Below, in pieces: positions 13,300-23,744 of a stretch of 64,000 bases of DNA (position 1 is the first letter of the stretch; each line of letters opens with the position of its first letter). The DNA is taken from the NCBI RefSeq assembly GCF_001949145.1, contig NW_019091415.1:66787-130786 (forward strand), given 5' to 3'. The stretch comes from Acanthaster planci. Its lineage: Eukaryota; Echinodermata; Asteroidea; Valvatida; Acanthasteridae. The translations under genes and the position numbers were made by a program. The notes beneath the pieces were generated by a model that saw nothing but the letters and a program-made list of their open reading frames with translations, searched no databases and had not been told where the DNA came from.

Positions 13300-14007
13300 T
13301 ACATTTGTGCCCGCATCCTTTCAAGCCTTGTTCCCTGTCCAAATTGGCACCCACTCCAGTAAGGACTCAAAAATTGATTAAACTTCTACGGTCATACCCA
13401 GACAAGGAAGTGGCACAGTTATTAGAATCTAGTGTTCATAAGGGTTTCAGATTAGAGTGCTATGGACCACAGTTGCCAGTGGAATTCTCCAATCTGAAGT
13501 CAGTTCTTTGCAATCAGGCAATTGCTTAAAGCAAAACAGATAAGGAAAAGTTGCTGGGCAGGATAGCCGGGCCATTTAGCATTCGACCACTGGAACAGTT
13601 GAGAGTGAATCCCCATTGGACCCAGCAGGTAGCAGGTGGGATACCGTATGATACACCTTTTACCCTTTCCACATGGCTGCTCTATTAATGTTTTTATCAC
13701 CAATGAGAATTGTGTAGTTAAGTACAGCAAATTTGATGAGGCAGTGGAATTAGTGTTAAGGGTAGGCTGAGGTGCCGTCTTAGCAAAAGACATCAAGCCG
13801 CCATTCAGGCTCCTGCCGGTTGCACCTCAAAACTTTAAGTTGCTAGGCATGAAACTGAATGGCCAGTAGTTTGTAGATAAATGTCAAAAGGGAGCCCACT
13901 GTTGCACATTCATGCAGTTTTTAGTGCAGAGAACACTAATCCAAAGGTATCATTCATTATATGGATGATTTTCTTTGTGTAAGCACGACTGGTTCAGGCA
14001 AGCAATC
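13300..14007 (+). pseudogene. DIRS-like reverse transcriptase, N-terminal part, interrupted
   Basis: From 13305 the plus strand reads TPVRTQKLIKLLRSYPDKEV, then HKGFRLECYGPQLPVEFSNL, which is the typical lead-in of DIRS-group reverse transcriptases (region before the fingers). In shifted frames it continues with INVFITNENCVVKYSKFDEA, then PPFRLLPVAPQNFKLLGMKL, and reaches the catalytic Y-M-D-D-F at 13958-13972. Several stops and frameshifts are present. The gene is cut at 14007 by the hAT element and resumes at 16189. The polymerase is a remnant and not functional. Confidence 0.8.
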
Positions 14008-14015
14008 ATGCAGGG
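14008..14015. repeat. 8-bp target-site duplication (left), ATGCAGGG
   Basis: ATGCAGGG here is repeated exactly at 16181-16188 on the other side of the hAT element. An 8-bp duplication is the hAT signature. Confidence 0.9.
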
Positions 14016-16180
14016 TTGGCTTGGGCGGTATTACCGAATACAGCGGTTTTGTTTTAATACCGAACAATACCGACTAGCAATCCATGAATACCGGAATACC
14101 AACTAATTTGGTATTGAATTTCAACACAGTAGTATTCTGGCTAATTTCTTCAGAATGTTCCCACAACCCTCATAAGATGAAAGCAGACAATTATACCCAC
14201 AACAGTGACTGCATACTTTGTGGTTTCAGTCATCCAGCATCACGTTTGTATTGTCTCTTTTGGTGAAGAGATAAGACGTAACGTGATACTTCAGCATGCA
14301 GCCATCAACCTGCCTGTCAAAAGGTTTTGTTTCCCTATCGCCGCCGTCAAGTTTGCCGTTTTGGAATAGCTTGTAGGTAGTACTTCTTCTATTACTCGTT
14401 GGCACATGTATACACGTACATGTATCACAGCCCTACACTACAGGTTGGGAATTAAAAATCAGCTGGTCTTCTACGTCCGCACTGGACTTTATTCTCCGAA
14501 GATTTTTATAGGCGTATCAGAAAATGCGAATGCTGCTTGTGCTAGCCTTGTGCTCTCTTTGGGTCTTTTTTGTCATTAATATACAACATGTACAAGTATT
14601 GCGTGAAAATCTATCAAACCAAAGCCAGGAATGTGTGTTATAAACTATAAAATGATTCCATAAATCTGCATCTCTCCGACATCCACGGCAATCAAGGATC
14701 TTTTTTATTGTTCTCACATTCGTTCCAACCACACGAAAAGAGAAGCAAAAACCTGATTCCTCACTTGTCACTGCTTGTATTTCAGTTTTTCCGGAATATA
14801 AAATTAGGACAATATGGTTGATCAAAAAGATGTCTCGGTTATGATTAATCAAATACCTTGTGATCTGTTTAGAATAAACTTCACTGTCATAGGACAACAT
14901 GTTTAATGTGCATGTGAAATTTAAAAAAGCAAATACATGTGAAAGCATCGATCCAGGGATTTTTAAAAGACTTTCAATCGCCATGGATGACGACGAAGCC
15001 AACAGTAACTAACCTGCATGCACATGTAGGCCTGGATGTACCTGCAAGAATGTGAACTAAAGCCCCAATCCATGTAAATTGTGTAACAGAGAGACATTTT
15101 TTTGTTTAATTTTTCGCCTCTCTTTTGATTTTTGACACAAGCTGCATGACACGATTGATTGGTAGTCCGAGATCACTCGCCCACTGCGGCGAGGTCGCCC
15201 GCACGCGAGATGGTCGTCGAAGAAGCATAATGTCATGAACGAGTACTGCCATTGGATAGCTGTGTCTTGCCAAATGTACGCCATGAAAGCGCACAGTCTC
15301 ATTGGCGGGCATGCTAGATCTCTTTGCAGCAATATGAATAATTCAGTGTTGGGCGATTAGTTGAACTCTTGAGATACGAGAATAGTCAAGCGAACTTATT
15401 TTGGGCGTATTTTATCGGAAATGGGATGGGAATTTTTGTTTTGGCGTTTGTGTAATGAATGCAAAATATCATGGATTTTTAATGCATGTCATGACGACAG
15501 GAATCTGGCAACCAATGTCTGTATATCGCGTTGGTAAGCGTGTGTGCAATAAGCCTTGTGTTGCACGACTGGAAATTTTGTGGAAGCACGCTCGCTTGAG
15601 TACAAGCAGCATAGAAACATGAACACAGAAAACACAAACATAGACATGAGATCATTTTTTGGTGAATGAACCTGCAGAACAGTGTCACAGAGTTTTCTAA
15701 AAGCCACCTTACCATTGCACACGCGCAGTGTTAGGGCGCAGCTAGAAGGTGCAGCCACTGGTGACCCGCACTTAATCATTACAGTAACGCACTGTCTCAG
15801 CGAGTACCAACTTGACTGCAGCACATGTGCAGATTTTGACACCGTACCATTATGGAGGAATAAAACATGTACGAGTGACCACACAGATTTAGAAATCGCA
15901 GAGCAACAACACCGTCCCTTTTTTAAAAATACTTTTTTTTGACATCAAATGGACAGATAAATTATAATAGTTATTAAGTTTAGGGGGTTTTGTGACGTTA
16001 CAAACCCTTTTTTATGCTGGCCCCTAGTGTTGTTTGTGGTTTGCCTTTAAATGCCAGCATTGCCGCTGCTTTTTGATGATGTCATTGCCTTCTGCAATGA
16101 ATACCGCGGTATTATTAAATACTGCTGTATTTTTTTCATGGATACCACGGTATCGAAAAAGGCAATACCGCCCAAGCCTA
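14016..16180. mobile_element. Non-autonomous hAT element inserted in the DIRS-like RT gene
   Basis: The ends are inverted repeats: TTGGCTTGGGCGGTATT on the left and the complement of TAGGCTTGGGCGGTATT on the right. Perfect 8-bp duplications (ATGCAGGG) flank them. Near both ends there are several CGGTATT/AATACCG words (14050-14100 and 16105-16170), a common subterminal arrangement in hAT elements. No transposase reading frame was recognised inside, so it is non-autonomous. The interior 15120-15680 is shared with the start of the window. The element interrupts a reverse transcriptase 36 bp after its YMDDF motif. Confidence 0.9.
15120..15680. repeat. Internal block of the hAT element, shared with 1-556
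   Basis: This block matches the first 556 bases of the window in the same orientation, with small indels. It defines the family to which the window-start repeat belongs. Confidence 0.75.
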
Positions 16181-16240
16181 ATGCAGGGCTCTCTTAATTG
16201 AGTTTAAGACTATTTGCGAATTTTTAGGCATTCCCTTTGC
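16181..16240 (+). pseudogene. DIRS-like RT fragment between two insertions
   Basis: After the right 8-bp duplication (16181-16188) the reverse transcriptase resumes and encodes CEFLGIPFA, the segment that follows the YxDD motif in DIRS-group enzymes. It is cut again at 16240 by the next element and continues at 17722. Confidence 0.75.
16235..16240. repeat. 6-bp direct repeat CTTTGC (left flank)
   Basis: CTTTGC here is repeated at 17716-17721. Removing one copy and the intervening element restores continuity of the DIRS-like frame, which supports a real target duplication. Confidence 0.75.
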
Positions 16241-17715
16241 CAGAGCTGCCAAAATTGGAAAAGGACAAGCAGGGAGATTTTTTGGGAAGGGGGATGTAGG
16301 CCTATGTGTAAGCCCTTACGGTGTGGGGTCTGGGGCTTGCTTCAGGGCTCCAGAAAGTTTTGCATTCTAAGTGCTCTTTGGTGCAATCTGGACATTTATT
16401 GGCCACATTCCTCTTTATTTTGGAGGCAGTGGCTGTCAAGATTATAAGTAAGTAATACTTATAAGTATAGGTAATAAGTAATTACATGTAGGCAGTGCTT
16501 CTTCCTTGGAATCTTTTTCACCTAGGCTCCCGATGTATCATTGCATGGTGGTCAAACAACATGTGTAGATGTGAAGCCTCAGCAAAATTTTACTGCAGAA
16601 GCTACCTGGCGTATGAAATTTAATATAAAAGTTTAGATCCTTATTCTTAAAACAGATCTCACTTTGGTGATGTCCCTGTGTTTCTCTGAACCAACGTGTC
16701 AGAAGATTTCTGTATCATTCAGTCAGCAACATGTCATCTTCTGACACATCCCACTAACTTTTTTAGAGCATGCTACATGCGGAGCATGCTACCAATCATT
16801 GTGACCTCCACTCTTCACCAATATATCACAACTACATGTACATACAACACAAAATGCAGAATATTCCCCGTTCCTCGATTTCCTTTTGCATGGCCACTCT
16901 GCTGTATTCTTCTCTGTTCTGCAGATATGTCTTAACTTTTGTCATGTCTTTTGTCGCCATTTTTTACCACACGATGAGTCCGTGTCTGTGACCAACCTTG
17001 TTCCCATGGGTGCAATCTCGCCACGCCATGTTGGTTACCATTTTGCCTGGCTAATGATGGAATGCGCACATAAAGCCCATTGAGTCAAGGTTGCTGCAGC
17101 ATTTGCATGCGACACCGCGTCCAGTGGTGTGTGTGAAAACCATCTGGTATCCATCTGACAAATATGATGTGTGCAGAATGGGTGGCAACAATTCACTGAT
17201 GACAGGCTGTTCACTGGTCAACATTTTGCGAAATTCAAAAGTGCATACTTTAACAGGTTACCAGTCGTGTAACTTGAAATCAGGCCCAATGTACATGTAC
17301 AAGTGTGATTCATCGACTTTCGAAATGTGCATTATTGATTGGCACTCTCCCAAACTGAGAAGTGTATGGAACCAGTAATACTACTGAAAGGAGTCTAGTT
17401 CTTGAAGAGGGAAATGAAAGCACGTTGCCCATTTGTGTGTACCGTCACTGACTATACAGTTTATGGTCATGTAGGTACATGTACAGTACATATACATGTA
17501 ATTTTCGGTTAAAAAGAGTGGAAACACATTGCCACAAATAATTTTCATGCTAAGTTTTATTACAACTCCGACTGTGGCCATTAAAAAAGACATGCACGTA
17601 TAAAATTGCACATAGAAATTTAAAATCCGGGAGATTTTGAACATGTGCCAGGAGGCATAAGAATAACCGACTTTCCGGGAGTCTTCCACAAAAATCGGGA
17701 GAGTTGGCAGCTCTG
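16241..17715. mobile_element. hAT-like non-autonomous element, second insertion in the DIRS-like gene
   Basis: The left end CAGAGCTGCCAA and the right end TTGGCAGCTCTG are perfect 12-bp inverted repeats. The right end continues inward as CTCCCGATTTTTGTGGAAG in complement. Ends beginning CAG with a purine-rich interior suggest hAT, but only a 6-bp duplication (CTTTGC) is seen where hAT would give eight, so the superfamily is uncertain. No transposase frame was recognised. Short open frames near 16214-17378 carry no motif. Confidence 0.8.
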
Positions 17716-17721
17716 CTTTGC

Positions 17722-17775
17722 TCAGAAAAAAAAGAAGAGGGCCCCTGCCAGAGGTTCATTTACTTGGGTCTTTAA
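17722..17775 (+). pseudogene. DIRS-like RT fragment up to the piggyBac insertion
   Basis: In the frame continuing from 16240 this encodes QKKKRGPCQRFIYLGL. It corresponds to the EKTEGP..LTFLGIE segment at the end of the palm in DIRS-group reverse transcriptases. The final TTAA (17772-17775) is the piggyBac target. The frame carries on after the insertion at 20519 with LASKLGQSP, apart from one TAA stop at the junction. Confidence 0.75.
17772..17775. repeat. TTAA target duplication, left
   Basis: This TTAA is matched by TTAA at 20515-20518. TTAA duplication is diagnostic for piggyBac-type transposition. Confidence 0.9.
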
Positions 17776-17948
17776 CCACTTCCAGCCGGGGGCTCAGGTA
17801 TCGGAGCCATAGGACTTATATTTGGGGCCGGGGACTCCGAAATCGGAGCTTTACTATAAAAAAGAAAAAAGTTGCTGGGCGTGTCTTAAAAAGTTTGGGC
17901 TGTCAGTTAAAAAGTTTAGGCCACCATTGGCCGGTGAATTGTGACTTT

Positions 17949-18026
17949 TTTTATAGCCGGGGTGACCAAACTTATTTTATAGCCGGGGTGACCGAACTTA
18001 TTTTATAGCCGGGGTGACCGAACTTA
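17949..18026 (+). repeat. Three tandem 26-bp repeats in piggyBac 5' region
   Basis: The units are 17949-17974, 17975-18000 and 18001-18026. Each contains TATAGCCGGGGTGACC. The second and third are identical and the first differs by one base (CAAAC for CGAAC). They lie about 170 bp from the left terminus and 360 bp before the transposase start, where they could be internal transposase binding sites or part of the promoter; function is unknown. Confidence 0.9.
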
Positions 18027-18387
18027 TCAAAGCCTGGAATAAAAGTACCAGCTCCTGAGAGCTGCCGGGCACTGCCAATCAATCCCTGTATTCTTTCAGT
18101 GCAGAGCGCTGCAATTAGCGGAGGTAATCCATGTATTGTTTTGCAGAGCGCATTCGTTCGCGCTGCCAGGCGCTCGCAAGGGATTATCGCTGCACTGCAC
18201 CGAAGACAAAGCGCGGGCTGTGCGGGCTCATTATGCACCTGCACCCCATGAATGACCCGGCCCGGGCACTGCTGGCCCTTGCCATGTTGACTGACAGGGC
18301 ACGGCCCTCGCTGCTTGAGAATAAAAACGCCATGCAGTGGCTACATGTGTTCATATTGGGTATCGTGTTATTTAGAGCACAGACAAC

Positions 18388-20035
18388 ATGGCTGAAGTTA
18401 TATCCGGAGAGTCCAGTTCTTCCAGCGAAAGCGAGTTTTATCTGAGTTCAGACGAAGTTTCTTCGTCTTTTTCATCACCGCCATCACCTGCTCAAGTACA
18501 GTCAAGTACAGAAATTGACAGTGGTGTACCCTTGGCGGTATATGCCAAGCGCAAGAGACAGTCCCGTACACAGACCGCAGCGTCGACCAGCAGCAGTGCC
18601 GCACCATTCCGGTGGACAGATGAAGACAGTACACCGCTGAAGTACGGCTTCACCGGTAATGGTGGTGCCGTCGATCCCCGCCTGCATCGCAGCTCGGCCT
18701 GCAGTGAAGCCTTCGAACTGTTTTTTGACGACGTTCTCTACAACGAGATAGTGCAAGAGAGCAACCGGTATGCCGTGCAGAGGCCCGCTACGACATCGGC
18801 GCACATGCGATCATGGACTGAACTGAACACTAGAGAACTGAAGGCCTTTCTGGGCCTTTGCATAATGGCGGGCATTGCGAAGCACCCCACCCTTCATAGC
18901 TTCTGGTCCACCGACCCACTACTGAAGATGAGCCTATTCCCGTCCGTCATGCCCCGAGATCGCTTCCTTGCCATCCTGCAGTCCCTGCACNNNNNNNNNN
19001 NNNNNNNNNNNNNNNNNNNNNNNNNNNNNNNNNNNNNNNNNNNNNNNNNNNNNNNNNNNNNNNNNNNNNNNNNNNNNNNNNNNNNNNNNNNNNNNNNNNN
19101 NNNNNNNNNNNNNNNNNNNNNNNNNNNNNNNNNNNNNNNNNNNNNNNNNNNNNNNNNNNNNNNNNNNNNNNNNNNNNNNNNNNNNNNNNNNNNNNNNNNN
19201 NNNNNNNNNNNNNNNNNNNNNNNNNNNNNNNNNNNNNNNNNNNNNNNNNNNNNNNNNNNNNNNNNNNNNNNNNNNNNNNNNNNNNNNNNNNNNNNNNNNN
19301 NNNNNNNNNNNNNNNNNNNNNNNNNNNNNNNNNNNNNNNNNNNNNNNNNNNNNNNNNNNNNNNNNNNNNNNNNNNNNNNNNNNNNNNNNNNNNNNNNNNN
19401 NNNNNNNNNNNNNNNNNNNNNNNNNNNNNNNNNNNNNNNNNNNNNNNNNNNNNNNNNNNNNNNNNNNNNNNNNNNNNNNNNNNNNNNNNNNNNNNNNNNN
19501 NNNNNNNNNNNNNNNNNNNNNNNNNNNNNNNNNNNNNNNNNNNNNNNNNNNNNNNNNNNNNNNNNNNNNNNNNNNNNNNNNNNNNNNNNNNNNNNNNNNN
19601 NNNNNNNNNNNNNNNNNNNNNNNNNNNNNNNNNNNNNNNNNNNNNNNNNNNNNNNNNNNNNNNNNNNNNNNNNNNNNNNNNNNNNNNNNNNNNNNNNNNN
19701 NNNNNNNNNNNNNNNNNNNNNNNNNNNNNNNNNNNNNNNNNNNNNNNNNNNNNNNNNNNNNNNNNNNNNNNNNNNNNNNNNNCGACTACCTCTTGAGTCT
19801 TGTCCGTGAGCTGCTGTTCGACGAGCCCTTGCCCGAGTACCGCCCTCAGCACGATACTCCACCATTCACCAGCTCCCGCTTTGTCGGCCGACACTTCCCC
19901 GTGGACTTTGAGAGGACCAGCTATGGCGACTTCCGCTACCGGCGGTGTGTCCTCTGCACTTCCCGTGGTCTGCGAAAGAAGACACACTTCGAGTGCAACA
20001 CGTGCCACCAGCCCCTCTGCGTCGCCCCCTGTTAA
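18388..20035 (+). CDS. piggyBac transposase (assembly gap inside)
   Basis: The start ATG at 18388 opens an acidic, serine-rich N-terminus (SGESSSSSESEF), usual for piggyBac transposases. A basic AKRKRQSR segment and then the DDE_Tnp_1_7 domain follow: FELFFDDVLYNEIVQESNRY, then WTELNTRELKAFLGL, SFWSTDPLLK and MPRDRFLAILQSLH. Bases 18991-19782 are N, hiding the catalytic aspartates. After the gap comes FVGRHFPVDFER, then a C-terminal cysteine-rich region CVLCTSRG..HFECNTCHQPLC..C, the zinc-binding module of the family. The frame downstream of the gap is offset by one relative to upstream, which probably reflects an estimated gap length. The stop directly after the last cysteine omits the usual short aromatic/histidine tail, so a terminal frameshift is possible. 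Activity cannot be judged. Confidence 0.9.
18991..19782. other. Assembly gap (792 N)
   Basis: This is a run of N inside the piggyBac transposase. Its size cannot be checked, and it should not be read as sequence. The long open frames reported across it on either strand are artefacts. Confidence 1.
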
Positions 20036-20514
20036 AGTTGAAAGTTACATGAAGCAGCGCCATGAAAAAGCCACACTTTTAGACCCCTTTTTTACAGCAT
20101 GAATTCATTTGTCCGTCATTGCCCGCACTCATTGAACAGTTGACAAAGCCCAGTGCACGTGCACAGCTTCCCATTCACTCATCGCATATTACACGCTGAG
20201 GTCTTGACCGTCAATCGCTCCGCATAGCAACAAGGCAGCATAGCAACGCACTGGGCCAAGGCCCAGAACAAACGAGCCCTTATGTAATACACACAATGGG
20301 GGCTCTATACAGAACGGGCAGCGTGGCCGCAAAACCGAAGGGTCAATGGAAGTTGCCTGTGAGGGCTAGACTCGCCACTGGACAACCATTTTATGGGGTT
20401 TAGGCATTCAGAAAAAAAAGATATGAATTTTTGAAGATTTTTGAAAAACGAAAATATGAAAAAACCGCCCAGCAGCGCATGTAACGGTTAAAAAAAGCAC
20501 CCGGCGGCAAGTGG

Positions 20515-20518
20515 TTAA
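20515..20518. repeat. TTAA target duplication, right
   Basis: This is the right-hand TTAA of the piggyBac insertion. Confidence 0.9.
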
Positions 20519-21245
20519 CTTGCAAGCAAGTTAGGGCAGTCACCACGTAAATCAACTGAGAGTAAGCACGAAGTGGAAAGGGACCATAGGTCACTGTCAA
20601 TGTCTGTTCATGAGTTGCAGTTGTTGATAGGATTGTTAAGCTTTATCTGTCGAGAAGTTAGACCAGGCAGATTTTTTCTCATGTGATTAATTGACTTACT
20701 GAAAGGACACGCAAAATCTCTACAACAAGTGAAATTGGATGAGGGCGCCAGGAACTACTTAGAAATGTGGCTTAGTTTTTGGGCAAAGGTTTGATGGGTC
20801 AAAAATCATACAGTCTCAGGTGACAAATGCAGACATCCAGCTTGTCAAGGATGCCAGTGGAAGTGTTGGCTATGGAGGCAAATGGTTCAGTGGCAAATGG
20901 CCACAGAAAATTACAGGGGGCGAGTACTCTATTGCTTAGAAAGAGCTATTTCCAACAGTTGATACAATGGAAATTTGGGGCAAACTTCTGGCTGGGAAGC
21001 AAGTGGTCTTCTTCACAGACAATATGGCAATTAAACACATAATAAGCATACCACAGTTTGTCCTAAGATCATGATTCTTGCATGCCAATTTGTGTTGCAT
21101 TGCTTACTACATGACATATCATTTAAGGCAGTTCACATCAGGACGAAACATAATGCTATTGCTGATTTTCTTTCTCATTTTCAGTGGCACAGATTCCGGC
21201 AAGCCACACCTCAGGCAGACCAAAGGCCATCAACTTTGCCACCAT
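20519..21245 (+). pseudogene. DIRS-like RT thumb and RNase H, decayed
   Basis: The interrupted polymerase resumes with HELQLLIGLLSFICREVRPG (about 20607-20666), the thumb/connection segment of DIRS-group enzymes. RNase H follows: LVKDASGSVGYGGKWFSG at 20840-20895, then VVFFTDNMAIKHII at about 21004-21045 and FKAVHIRTKHNAIADFLSHF at 21121-21180. The IPGKHN.IAD.LSRFQ pattern is highly typical of DIRS RNase H. Stops and frame changes occur near 20685, 20790 and 20937. Confidence 0.85.
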
Positions 21246-21249
21246 AGCT

Positions 21250-21400
21250 ATGGACAATTTAGCTATTGAGGCCCACAGACTTATCTCACAGTCTTTAGCT
21301 CCAGGTACCACTGCCACATATTGGAGGGTGGTCAGGGTTTTCTAAGACTTTTGCGAAAGTGCAGCACTTTCAACGTCCTAGCTAGCCACAGCACAGCAAA
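21250..21400 (+). pseudogene. DIRS-like tyrosine recombinase, N-terminal fragment
   Basis: Directly after RNase H the frame reads IEAHRLISQSLAPGTTATYW and then RVVRVF, a stop, and DFC. This is the core-binding domain start (L..SLAPSTR..Y...W..F..FC) of the tyrosine recombinase that defines YR retroelements. The catalytic R-H-R-Y half is not found, so the element is truncated about here. No terminal repeat was recognised. Confidence 0.65.
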
Positions 21401-21773
21401 CAATTGCCTTTATTGCAGCGTCAGCAACAATTATGCTGCACGTGCCTGCCCTGGCATTAAAGGCATGGGGCCATGCTGGGAAGATTTCTAGTAAAACATG
21501 CATCAACAAATGAAACAAACATACATATAACAAGAAAACACATATGCATAATTTCAAAATGCACGGAATGTTAAAAATTAGTTTCACAACCCTATTTCAC
21601 TCCCTTCTTGGAGCAAAAGCTAAACAGCCATCAGGTACCGAAAGTTTCTGACGAAATTCCCAAGAATCTTGACATCATAGGATGGAGTCCTTTTTCCAGC
21701 AACTGTTTATTGTTACACAACAATGTGTAAACATGTATGCACATGTAATCCAGTAGAGTTAGCCTGTGCCATC

Positions 21774-21991
21774 ATGTCAGACTCAAGTGATGATAATTCT
21801 AGCGTCAATCCTTTTTCCAATCAGTTGTCATGTTCGTCTTGTTCATTTGACAAAGAAAGGGACATTGAAGGAGCTGATAAGCCACAAGAAATATTGCCTT
21901 ATCAGTTCAAACCAGAGTACACTCAGGAAGACATTTTGCAACTCGATGCCATGGCATTGTAGCAACCCAGAGGACAACAAAACACTAACTG
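21774..21991 (+). pseudogene. Possible exon of a P2X7-intracellular-domain-like protein
   Basis: An ATG-led frame is acidic and serine-rich and then reads PQEILPYQFKPEYTQEDI. After a TAG (21960-21962) it continues with RGQQNTNW up to a splice donor (ACTG|GTAAT). The order acidic stretch, PYxFEPxY, then NT.W ahead of a zinc cysteine cluster is typical of the P2X7-intracellular-domain-like proteins that are abundant in invertebrates. The expected CxC cluster exon was not found downstream. The internal stop suggests a pseudogene or retained fragment. The assignment is from memory of the family and tentative. Confidence 0.4.
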
Positions 21992-21994
21992 GTA

Positions 21995-22811
21995 ATAATT
22001 TTCTCCTGCACCATTATAAAATATTCTGAAAGACATAATTGTCTCACCATTGGCTCTTCCATAGCTGTATTCGCTGACGTTTGATAAATCCTGTTTTAAA
22101 GTGAAACATGCGCTTATTATCATCGGCAAAACCAGGTGACACGAAACGTTGGGTTGAGATTTTTCTATAGATCCTACTGGGAAAGCTGATCGTGTGTTGT
22201 CAACAAATCTAACCCACAAACACTGGTAGCAAAAGTAGCTTGGGAATCTTTAAAACTGCTCTATGGGGAATTGTTTTGATTCCGACGACAGCCACCGACA
22301 ACACAGTTTCTTGGCATTCTTTTGCAATTCGCAAGTCACGATATTATTACACGTGTACAACGCGATGCAAACAAAATGAACGTGAGGCATCAAGTTAGTT
22401 GTCCAATAGCTCTACCCTGTGTTAGGAAACAAGACCAAATGTAGTTGACTTGACATGTACGAGTTATATACCTGACTATGCTCCAGAACTGAGAACTTAT
22501 TATTCTTAAGCGGACCGATCAACTTTCTTACCGGAACTATGCTTTCTGGTCTGGTAAGTCAAGTCCGTCCTATGACATCACATATTTGCCAAGATTTGTC
22601 TGTTGCCCTCATTGACCGATTTTGATATATTTTTGTTTAGAGCCTGGGCAGAGACTGAAAAAAGTACACAGAAAATGCCAATTTTGATTTAATGACACAA
22701 AAGTGGGGTTAATCCAACTTATTGTATACAACACGGTTGAAAACGATCATATAACGTCAATATAACCCTGCATGGTCCTTCAATTAAATAAACTCACAGT
22801 TGGAACACTTC
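21995..22811. other. No recognisable gene
   Basis: No coding similarity or repeat structure was recognised between the exon-like fragment and the MITE that begins at 22820. Confidence 0.4.
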
Positions 22812-22819
22812 ATTAGTGT

Positions 22820-23736
22820 CACCTAGTCAATATCGTATTTTGGCTGATACCAATATATTGGGTTTTATATTGATATATCACATTTATTCATTTCATATTC
22901 AAGGCAGGAAATTATATTTCTGGTACCGCATCGCAATTCGCGATGCATTTTCAGCTATATTGCTTCGCAGTTGCTGTGATGCAACCAGAAACATGAAAAT
23001 AAAAGTGTCCGTTTTCGTGGCCAAGAAAAGCATTCAGCAATTTTACCTTTGATTTGTTTTACTCTTCACAAAAGCTTATAAAAAGTGGTAAAACGTACAC
23101 AGTTACGTGTACATGTGGCGAACAATGATTTTTTGCATTGTTTAAATTGTTCTAAGGGTACCCCCTTATACCGCAATGGTGTGATCCAATTCACTTTTGC
23201 GACTTGTTCTAGCGTCCGTAATGCACATATTGCCTTCATGGGATGGGATACACACTGCTGTGCACAGGGCTATCATCAGCATGTGGTGCTAGTCTACGTA
23301 TGTTTGGTTAGCAAATAATTCTCTGTTTGGGACAAATTTTGTGACATTTCCAAGGCAAAGTGTACGCGAAATATTGAGTGCGAGACTGAGAAACCAGGTA
23401 GGTGACTAAATTTATTCTTCAAATGTTGCCGTATAAGCCACCTGGAATATAAGCCTCAGGGACATTTTTCACTCAGAATGAGAACCAACGTAAGCCGTGC
23501 CTTATAAAAAATTACGGTACTGTGATGATGCATTATCATATTTTTTAATAAAGTTTGTTCCTCAATAGTGTCATTTTTGATATATTTTTCAACATTAATG
23601 TTTTCGAAGTTTTTATACTTTTTATACATGTATTTCTCCAAAATCAAATATTTTTGATATATCGATATTACCAAATAACTAACATCAGCGATTTCAATAT
23701 CAAACCCAAATTGATAATATCGATGTATCGACGGTG
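22820..23736. mobile_element. hAT-like MITE with CACCGTCGATA-type ends
   Basis: The left end CACCTAGTCAATATCG and the right end, whose complement is CACCGTCGATACATCG, are imperfect inverted repeats. Flanks are ATTAGTGT (22812-22819) and CTTAGTGT (23737-23744), an 8-bp duplication with one mismatch. The interior is A+T-rich with many ATATCGATAT words and contains GAACCAACGTAAGCCGTG, shared with 45.34 kb. It has no transposase. Confidence 0.7.
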
Positions 23737-23744
23737 CTTAGTGT

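Larger units (their letters stand above)
17776..20514 (+). mobile_element. piggyBac element with transposase gene
   Basis: The element lies between two TTAA copies. The terminal inverted repeats are CCACTTCCAGCCGGGGGCT on the left and the complement of CCACTTGCCGCCGGGTGCT on the right, 16 of 19 identical. It encodes one plus-strand transposase (18388-20035). The apparent length is 2739 bp, but 792 of these are an assembly gap of probably arbitrary size. The 5' leader holds three 26-bp tandem repeats. Ends and subterminal words (GGCCGGGGACTCC) recur in the short elements at 26.96, 36.15, 40.60, 48.42 and 62.15 kb, so this is a plausible parent of that MITE family. Confidence 0.93.

Noticed and set aside
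18388-20035. Very long open frames crossing the N run, on both strands
   Set aside because: N codons are never stops. Only the plus-strand flanks carry piggyBac transposase motifs, and the minus-strand frames are artefacts.
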